Origin: Microbacteriaceae bacterium
GTDB lineage: Bacteria > Actinomycetota > Actinomycetes > Actinomycetales > Microbacteriaceae
Direction of reading: 5' to 3'
Length of the DNA: 50,745 nucleotides
Assembly: GCA_024645175.1 (NCBI GenBank)
Contig: JAHEGB010000006.1
Span: 1-50,745, forward strand
Positions 45,056 through 50,745 of the stretch are shown piece by piece. Position 1 is the first letter of the stretch; every line of letters begins with the position of its first letter. The translations under genes were made by a program, and so were the position numbers. The notes beneath the pieces are model-generated. The model saw nothing but the letters and a program-made list of their open reading frames with translations. It did no database searches and was not told the DNA's origin.

Positions 45056-45523
45056 GTGAAGCACGACTTTCTTTATTCGGTTGAGCGCGAAGTTGCAGTT
45101 TCAATCGACACACTTTGGCACGCATTCACCGACACCGATGCGCTTCAAGCTTGGTATCACCCGACCATGTTGAACGCCCTTGCCGGTGCGACTCTTTCTG
45201 AAGCTCACGTCGACGGCAAGTGGCAGTGCGCAATTGAGGTGCCGATGGATGGCAGTGTGCACTGCTTCTATGGTCGCTACACCGCCGTTGAGCCTAAGAA
45301 ATATCTTGAGCACACCATGCACTACACCGTGAACTTGCATGAATTCGAAGAGCGCGATGAAAGCACACCGTTTCACATCGTGAAAATCGAATTCGAAGAT
45401 CGTGGCGACAAGTCATTCGTGCGCTGGGCTCAATATGGCGAGATGCCTGAGGCTCAAATCGAGATGACTCGACAGGGCATGAGCAACTACCTCGATTCAC
45501 TCGAGCAGTTTCTCGCCAACTAA
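45056..45523 (+). CDS. AHSA1-type SRPBCC domain protein
   Basis: The 155-residue protein fits the START-like/AHSA1 fold: REVAVSIDTLWHAFTDTDALQAWYHP at the start, then DGKWQCAIEVPMDGSVHCFYGRYTAVEPKKYLEHTMHY and the C-terminal helix MTRQGMSNYLDSLEQFLAN. Members bind hydrophobic ligands or act as heat-shock related factors; the ligand is unknown. GTG 45056, with GGAG upstream, is preferred over GTG 45044, which overlaps guaA. Confidence 0.85.
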   Translation: MKHDFLYSVEREVAVSIDTLWHAFTDTDALQAWYHPTMLNALAGATLSEAHVDGKWQCAIEVPMDGSVHCFYGRYTAVEPKKYLEHTMHYTVNLHEFEERDESTPFHIVKIEFEDRGDKSFVRWAQYGEMPEAQIEMTRQGMSNYLDSLEQFLAN

Positions 45524-45568
45524 GAATTGGCTCAAACACCCTCGGCGCAGACTGTCTGCACCTACTTC

Positions 45569-45574
45569 TAAGAT
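45569..45574 (+). promoter_or_regulatory. -10 of the pcrA-type helicase gene, near-leaderless
   Basis: TAAGAT ends 9 bases before ATG 45584 with no ribosome binding site between. The spacer before it shows no good -35. Confidence 0.4.
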
Positions 45575-45583
45575 TGCTTGGTT

Positions 45584-47902
45584 ATGTCTGATCTCGAACT
45601 CTTCTCGGTGCCAAACGACAGCTCGAAGCTGGTCGAGGGGCTAAACCCGCAGCAGCGCGCCGCTGTAGAGCACCGAGGCCCGGCCCTGTTGATCGTGGCC
45701 GGCGCTGGTTCGGGCAAGACCAGGGTTTTGACCCACCGAATTGCCCACCTGCTTGCCAATAAAGAAGCCTGGCCAAGCCAGATTTTGGCAATCACCTTCA
45801 CCAACAAGGCCGCCGCCGAAATGCGCGAGCGTGTGCGTCACCTGCTCGGTGAAGGCGCCGAAGGCATGTGGATCAAAACCTTTCACTCTGCCTGTGTTGC
45901 AATTCTTCGTCGCGAGAGCGAGCGCCTAGGGCATGACCAGAACTTCACTATCTATGACAGCGGTGACTCGCGAGCAATTCTCAAGCGTCTAATCAAAGAC
46001 TCTGGCGCAGATGTTCACGGACTAACTCCTGCGGCCGTTGCCTCCGCAATCTCAAACGCCAAGAACGAGCTGAGCGACGCCGAAACTTTTGCGCGCAACA
46101 TCGACACAAGCGACCCAAAGGCTCGCGCAATCGCAGAGTTGTTCTTGCAATACCAGGGTGAACTTCGTCGCAACAATGCGTTCGACTTTGACGACCTAAT
46201 CGGCGAGACCGTTTATTTGTTCAGGGCGTTTCCTGATGTTGCCGCCGTCTATCAGAAGAAGTTTCGCCACATTCTTGTCGACGAATATCAAGACACCAAC
46301 CACGCTCAGTACTCGCTCATTCGCGAATTGACCAAACCGCTGCCTGGCGAACACCAGGTAGTCGATCAGCGCACCGGCGCAATTCTCGAACCAGCTTCGC
46401 TAACCGTTGTTGGTGACAGCGACCAGTCGATCTATGCGTTCCGTGGTGCCGACATTCGCAACATCAGCGAATTCGAAAAAGACTTTGCGGGTGCAAAGAC
46501 GATTTTGCTCGAGCAGAACTATCGCTCGACCCAGAACATCTTGAGTGCGGCTAACGCGGTCATCGGCAACAACTTCGATCGTCCAAACAAAAACCTCTGG
46601 ACAGACAGCGGCGACGGCGACAAAATCGTTGGCTACACGGGCTACTCGGCCCATGACGAGGCCCAGTTCATTGCTGACGAAATCGGCGACCTGCACCGAG
46701 ACGGTGGCATCAACTACCGCGACATTGCTGTGTTCTACCGCACCAACGCTCAGACCCGTGCCCTTGAAGAAATCTTCATTCGCGCCGGCCTGCCATACCG
46801 AGTGGTCGGTGGCACCAAGTTCTATGAGCGCCAAGAAATCAAGGATGCCTTCGGCTACCTGGTCTCAATCAGCAACCCGAAAGACGACCTTGCGGTACGC
46901 CGAATCTTGAACGTGCCAAAGCGCGGCATCGGCGATGCGAGTGAGACCGCAATTGCTGCATTCGCCGAGCGCAACAAGCTTTCGGTTCGCGAGTCACTCG
47001 CTTATTCAAGCGACCTTGGTTTCGGGCCAAAGATTGCCGGCGCAATTAGTTCGCTAAATGCTTTGATCGAAGAATTCGAAATCAAGATGGCAACCGACAC
47101 GGTCGACTCGATCTTGCGCGGTGTTCTAGACAAGAGCGGTTTGCTCGAGTCGCTCAAGAATTCACGCGACCCGCAAGACGAAGCACGCGTTGAGAACCTC
47201 GAAGAATTAGTTTCTGTTGCAAAAGAATTTCAGCGCAACAACCCAGAGGGTCGCCTGCCAGACTTCTTGAACGAAGTTGCTCTCGTCGCTGCTGCAGACG
47301 ACATCGATGACGAATCAGGAACCGTCTCGCTCATGACCCTGCACACCGCAAAGGGTCTCGAATATGACGCTGTGTTCCTGACCGGAATCGAAGAGTCACT
47401 GCTGCCGCACAAGATGTCGTTCTTGGTACCAGGCGGCATCGCAGAAGAACGCAGACTCTTCTATGTGGGAATCACTCGTGCAAAAAAGAAGCTGCACATC
47501 TCGCTTGCAATGCAGAGAACTACGTTTGGCGAGTCAGAGAGCTCAGTGCCAAGTCGTTTCTTGAGCGAGATTCCTGACGGCTTAATCGACTGGCGCGAGT
47601 CTGGCGCAAACCGCGGGCTCGGCTCGAGCGGTTACACCGGTTCGATTGCCCGCTCGGTTGGCTACGAATCAGGTGAGCGCAAAGAGAAGCCGCGCACCGA
47701 ATGGAAGGGCGCTATCAGTTCGGTTCGCGACAACGGCGACCTGACCCTGGTGGTCGGCGACAAGATCGAGCACTCGGACTTCGGTCAGGGCCGCGTAATC
47801 GACGTCTCGGGTGAGCCGCCAAAGCAGACCGCCGAGGTTATATTTGTCGGGGGAGCCAAGAAGCGCTTGCTTGTGCGAGTCGCTCCAATAACCAAGCTTT
47901 AG
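45584..47902 (+). CDS. pcrA: UvrD/PcrA-type DNA helicase
   Basis: This 772-residue superfamily 1A helicase (3'-5') has a Q motif LNPQQRAAVEH, Walker A AGAGSGKT at 39-46, motif Ia-type TFTNKAAAEMRERV, Walker B VDEYQDTN, GDSDQSIYAFRGAD, motif V-VI TLHTAKGLEYDAVFLTG and ERRLFYVGITRAKKKL. The Lys/Glu-rich C-terminus ends with a Tudor-like VGDKIEHSDFGQGRVI, typical of PcrA, which binds RNA polymerase in other bacteria. It likely serves repair and removal of proteins from DNA. TTG 45578 is a less likely start. Confidence 0.95.
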   Translation: MSDLELFSVPNDSSKLVEGLNPQQRAAVEHRGPALLIVAGAGSGKTRVLTHRIAHLLANKEAWPSQILAITFTNKAAAEMRERVRHLLGEGAEGMWIKTFHSACVAILRRESERLGHDQNFTIYDSGDSRAILKRLIKDSGADVHGLTPAAVASAISNAKNELSDAETFARNIDTSDPKARAIAELFLQYQGELRRNNAFDFDDLIGETVYLFRAFPDVAAVYQKKFRHILVDEYQDTNHAQYSLIRELTKPLPGEHQVVDQRTGAILEPASLTVVGDSDQSIYAFRGADIRNISEFEKDFAGAKTILLEQNYRSTQNILSAANAVIGNNFDRPNKNLWTDSGDGDKIVGYTGYSAHDEAQFIADEIGDLHRDGGINYRDIAVFYRTNAQTRALEEIFIRAGLPYRVVGGTKFYERQEIKDAFGYLVSISNPKDDLAVRRILNVPKRGIGDASETAIAAFAERNKLSVRESLAYSSDLGFGPKIAGAISSLNALIEEFEIKMATDTVDSILRGVLDKSGLLESLKNSRDPQDEARVENLEELVSVAKEFQRNNPEGRLPDFLNEVALVAAADDIDDESGTVSLMTLHTAKGLEYDAVFLTGIEESLLPHKMSFLVPGGIAEERRLFYVGITRAKKKLHISLAMQRTTFGESESSVPSRFLSEIPDGLIDWRESGANRGLGSSGYTGSIARSVGYESGERKEKPRTEWKGAISSVRDNGDLTLVVGDKIEHSDFGQGRVIDVSGEPPKQTAEVIFVGGAKKRLLVRVAPITKL

Positions 47903-47909
47903 GGGCGAA

Positions 47910-48569
47910 ATGAGTGAAGACGGTTGGAAAGCCTTTCTCAAGGCAGAGGGCCTGAACGACTGGGCCGTGCTTCATGGTGGCCCGACCGCCGTCTATCGAG
48001 TCAAGTCGCTCTCAGATGCCGCAGGTCTCGCGCAAGCTTTTTCGCAGGTGGCTAACCTCGATGCGAAACTGACCCAGATCAGCATCACCAGCAATCTAGT
48101 GACCATTCGGCTCACCAGAGAAATCTGGAATATCGAACCTCAACACGTCGACCTTGCCCGAGCGGTTTCGAGCGCGGCGAAGACACATGGTGCGGTGGCT
48201 GAGCCAAACCGCATTCAAGAAGTTCAGATTGCGATTTCTGCCAAACCTGAAGCCATTGACTCGAAGTTTTGGCAGGCGGCTCTGGGCTATGACCGCATAA
48301 TCGACGGGCATGCCCTTGATCTGTTAGGCACCGGTTCTAGCGTGTGGATGCAGCCGCTCGACGCGGCCAAGCCATTGGCTCATGCCATGCACGTCGACGT
48401 CTCAGTTTCTAAGACACAGGCCAAAGCTCGAGTCGAGGCGGCATTGGCTGCCGGTGGGCGCTTGGTCGATGATTCAAATGCGCCTGGTTACTGGATCTTG
48501 GCCGACCGGTCTGGCAACAAAGTTTGCATAGTTTCTTGGCCAGACGGGGCCACCGAAGCGAACCTTTGA
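47910..48569 (+). CDS. PCD-like/VOC two-domain protein
   Basis: The 219-residue protein joins two parts. Residues about 10-100 resemble pterin-4a-carbinolamine dehydratase (LNDWAVLHGGPTAVYRVKSLSDAAGLAQAFSQVANLD..VTIRLTREIWNIEPQHVDLARAVSSAA). The paired catalytic histidines (HHP motif) are absent here (NLDAKLTQ), so dehydratase activity is doubtful. Residues 105-215 are a glyoxalase-like VOC domain (VQIAISAKPEAIDSKFWQAALGYD..GYWILADRSGNKVCIVSWPDG). It starts 7 bases after pcrA. Confidence 0.78.
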   Translation: MSEDGWKAFLKAEGLNDWAVLHGGPTAVYRVKSLSDAAGLAQAFSQVANLDAKLTQISITSNLVTIRLTREIWNIEPQHVDLARAVSSAAKTHGAVAEPNRIQEVQIAISAKPEAIDSKFWQAALGYDRIIDGHALDLLGTGSSVWMQPLDAAKPLAHAMHVDVSVSKTQAKARVEAALAAGGRLVDDSNAPGYWILADRSGNKVCIVSWPDGATEANL

Positions 48570-48630
48570 CCCTGCCGAAAGCAAGGCTCGGCTCGAGACC
48601 CGCTTGGGCCTAGGGGTGGGTTCGCTCGGC

Positions 48631-48636
48631 TAAACT
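48631..48636 (+). promoter_or_regulatory. Possible -10 of sucCD
   Basis: TAAACT lies 36 bases before the sucC start, in the 102-base spacer. Its context GGCTAAACTTGG is identical over 12 bases to the rplM promoter. No convincing -35 is present. Confidence 0.45.
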
Positions 48637-48671
48637 TGGTCGAGTTGGCCGCAATTTGAACGGAAAATCAA

Positions 48672-49832
48672 TTGGATTTATTTGAATATCAGGCGCGCGA
48701 TATGTTCGAGCGTCACGGAGTTCCAGTGCTACAGGGACTCGTTGCAGACACCCCAGAAGAAGCAGAGGCAGCAGCCGCCAAGATCGGTGGAGTAGTTGTC
48801 GTCAAGGCTCAGGTTAAGACCGGTGGCCGAGGCAAAGCAGGCGGTGTGAAAGTTGCCAAGAGCCCAGAAGAGGCAAAAGAGGCAGCCGAGAAGATTTTGG
48901 GTCTCGACATCAAGGGCCACGTAGTCAAGCGCGTAATGATCGCGCAGGGTGCGAGCATCGACAAAGAGTTTTATTTCTCGGTGTTGCTAGACAGATCAAA
49001 CCGCACCTTCTTGTCGCTTTGCAGCGTCGAGGGTGGAATGGAAATCGAGCAGCTCGCAGAAGAGCGCCCAGAGGCACTAGCCAAGATTGCTGTTGACGCC
49101 GTCAAGGGCATCGACAAGGCAAAGGCACTTGAGATTGCAAAGGCCGGTGGCTTCGGCGACGACCTAGCAGACAAGGTTGCAGACGTCTTCGTAACTCTTT
49201 ACAAAGTTTTCGTTGAAGAAGACGCAACCCTCGTTGAGGTCAACCCTCTCGTGCTAACCACCGATGGTCAGATTCTTGCTCTCGATGGCAAGGTCTCGCT
49301 AGACGAGAACGCAGAGTTCAGGCACAACGACCGCGACGACCTTCAGCGCGACGACCTAGACCCACTAGAGGCAAAGGCTAAGGCCATGGACCTCAACTAC
49401 GTGAAGCTAGACGGCCAGGTTGGAATCATTGGCAACGGTGCAGGTCTAGTTATGTCGACCCTTGACGTCGTTGCGTATGCAGGCGAGAAGCACGGCGGCG
49501 TTCGCCCAGCAAACTTCTTAGACATCGGTGGCGGTGCCTCAGCTGAGGTTATGGCCGCTGGTCTAGACGTTATTCTTGGCGACCCACAGGTGAAGAGCGT
49601 TTTCGTAAACGTCTTCGGTGGAATCACCGCCTGTGACGCAGTTGCAAACGGAATCGTTGGCGCGCTAAACACCCTGGGTGCAACCGCGACCAAGCCACTC
49701 GTTGTGCGCCTTGACGGCAACAACGTCAACGAGGGTCGCCGCATCCTTGCTGAATATGCCCACCCGCTAGTGACCGTTGTCGAGACCATGGATGAAGCTG
49801 CCGACAAGGCCGCTGAGTTGGCAAACAAGTAA
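48672..49832 (+). CDS. sucC: Succinyl-CoA ligase beta subunit
   Basis: SucC binds the nucleotide and succinate in the TCA-cycle step that makes ATP from succinyl-CoA. The 386-residue protein starts [18 protein letters not shown], has the ATP-grasp region with [41 protein letters not shown], and the C-terminal [21 protein letters not shown]. The start is TTG 48672, with weak ACGGA upstream. It lies directly before sucD. Confidence 0.96.
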   Translation: MDLFEYQARDMFERHGVPVLQGLVADTPEEAEAAAAKIGGVVVVKAQVKTGGRGKAGGVKVAKSPEEAKEAAEKILGLDIKGHVVKRVMIAQGASIDKEFYFSVLLDRSNRTFLSLCSVEGGMEIEQLAEERPEALAKIAVDAVKGIDKAKALEIAKAGGFGDDLADKVADVFVTLYKVFVEEDATLVEVNPLVLTTDGQILALDGKVSLDENAEFRHNDRDDLQRDDLDPLEAKAKAMDLNYVKLDGQVGIIGNGAGLVMSTLDVVAYAGEKHGGVRPANFLDIGGGASAEVMAAGLDVILGDPQVKSVFVNVFGGITACDAVANGIVGALNTLGATATKPLVVRLDGNNVNEGRRILAEYAHPLVTVVETMDEAADKAAELANK

Positions 49833-49850
49833 GCGAGAGACGAAAACAAA

Positions 49851-50738
49851 ATGGCTATTTTTCTAAACGAAAACTCTCGAATCATCGTTCAGGGCATGAC
49901 CGGCAGTGAGGGCATGAAGCACACTGCCCGCATGCTCAAGGGTGGCTCAAACATTGTTGGTGGAGTAAACCCACGCAAGGCTGGCGAGACCGTTGAGATC
50001 GACGGAACCTCTTTGCCAGTGTTCGGAACCGTTGCCGAGGCAATGGCTGCAACCGGTGCAAACGTCAGCGTTATTTTTGTGCCACCTGCATTCGCAAAGG
50101 CAGCAATCGTTGAAGCAATCGACGCAGAGATTCCTCTAGCGGTTGCAATCACCGAGGGCATTCCGGTTCACGACTCAGCTTCGGCTTGGGCATACAACGT
50201 AGAGAAGGGTCTCAAGACTCGTCTGATCGGCCCAAACTGCCCAGGCATCATCAGCCCCGGAAAATCAAACGCGGGAATCACTCCAAGCGACATCACCGGC
50301 CCTGGCCCAATCGGTTTGGTTTCAAAGTCAGGAACCCTGACTTACCAAATGATGTTTGAGCTTCGCGACATCGGCATGTCAACTGCAATCGGTATTGGTG
50401 GAGACCCGGTTATCGGAACCACTCACATCGATGCACTCGCAGCTTTCGAAGCTGACCCAGAGACCAAGGCAATCGTTCTTATTGGTGAGATCGGTGGCGA
50501 CTCTGAAGAGAAGGCTGCTGACTACATCAAGAAGCACGTAACCAAGCCAGTCGTTGCTTATGTTGCGGGCTTCACCGCTCCAGAGGGCAAGACTATGGGT
50601 CACGCAGGTGCAATCGTTTCTGGTTCAGCCGGAACCGCACAGGCAAAGAAAGAGGCATTCGAGGCTGCAGGCGTAAAGGTCGGCAAGACTCCTAGCGAGA
50701 CCGCCGCGCTTATGCGTGAGGTTTACAAGAACCTCTAA
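49851..50738 (+). CDS. sucD: Succinyl-CoA ligase alpha subunit
   Basis: SucD (295 residues) binds CoA and carries the phosphohistidine intermediate. The N-terminal Rossmann domain shows [19 protein letters not shown]; the active histidine is H251 in [29 protein letters not shown] and [10 protein letters not shown] are also typical. It starts 18 bases after sucC. Its stop is 7 bases from the right edge, so no terminator is visible. Confidence 0.97.
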   Translation: MAIFLNENSRIIVQGMTGSEGMKHTARMLKGGSNIVGGVNPRKAGETVEIDGTSLPVFGTVAEAMAATGANVSVIFVPPAFAKAAIVEAIDAEIPLAVAITEGIPVHDSASAWAYNVEKGLKTRLIGPNCPGIISPGKSNAGITPSDITGPGPIGLVSKSGTLTYQMMFELRDIGMSTAIGIGGDPVIGTTHIDALAAFEADPETKAIVLIGEIGGDSEEKAADYIKKHVTKPVVAYVAGFTAPEGKTMGHAGAIVSGSAGTAQAKKEAFEAAGVKVGKTPSETAALMREVYKNL

Positions 50739-50745
50739 GCCACAC

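Noticed and set aside
48566-48571. TTGACC as the sucC -35
   Set aside because: It is about 59 bases upstream of the only good -10 and overlaps the end of the preceding gene.

Overview
The window is one contiguous piece of an actinobacterial chromosome, most likely from a small-genome freshwater member of the Microbacteriaceae (Rhodoluna/Aquiluna-like 'Luna' lineage). The reasons are an actinobacterial tuf-S10-spc-alpha ribosomal cluster, a short-lid adenylate kinase after secY, GuaB3, DUF3817, a SURF1 protein and an actinorhodopsin-type proton pump, moderate G+C with little codon extremism, dense packing, and many genes that start almost directly after a -10 element (probable leaderless mRNAs). 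No tRNA, rRNA, CRISPR array, insertion sequence or prophage was seen.

Layout. 1-215 is the 3' end of tuf with its terminator. 387-1169 holds two accessory genes (a membrane-anchored orphan and a VOC protein) lying between tuf and rpsJ. 1548-13818 is the S10/spc operon (rpsJ to rplO, then secY-adk-map). 13978-17862 is the alpha operon (infA-rpmJ-rpsM-rpsK-rpoA-rplQ-truA). 18002-20839 is rplM-rpsI followed by glmM and a GyrI-like gene. rpsN/rpsZ and rpsD, often found inside these operons, are absent here.

20836-24964 is the most individual region: a divergent DUF4956/CotH pair, a 92-residue membrane protein, the actinorhodopsin and coaA. 24995-31025 is a cell-wall and tRNA-modification block: glmS, acpS, alr, tsaE, tsaB and a single-ORF RimI-TsaD fusion. 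31114-34028 holds a DUF4190 protein, a THUMP-like methyltransferase, groES under a CIRCE operator, and rarD. 34277-39497 is a branched-chain amino acid/amide ABC transporter: the lipoprotein receptor gene converges on livHMGF, and LivH carries an unusual secreted N-terminal domain. 39685-45523 is guanine nucleotide synthesis (guaB, guaB3, guaA) with SURF1, DUF3817 and an AHSA1-type protein. The end holds a UvrD/PcrA helicase, a PCD-like/VOC fusion and sucCD.

Together the genes cover translation, protein export, envelope precursor supply (glmM and glmS for UDP-GlcNAc, alr for D-Ala), CoA and GTP supply, light-driven proton pumping and amino acid uptake, as expected of a streamlined photoheterotroph. 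I found no clearly new multi-gene defence or mobile system. The best leads are regulatory: shared bidirectional TANNNTA -10 elements, a TTTCGAAA palindrome in front of both the rhodopsin and livK, and a three-hairpin leader before rpsM. At protein level they are the LivH N-terminal domain, the CotH/DUF4956 pair and the rhodopsin's probable antenna-binding glycine.
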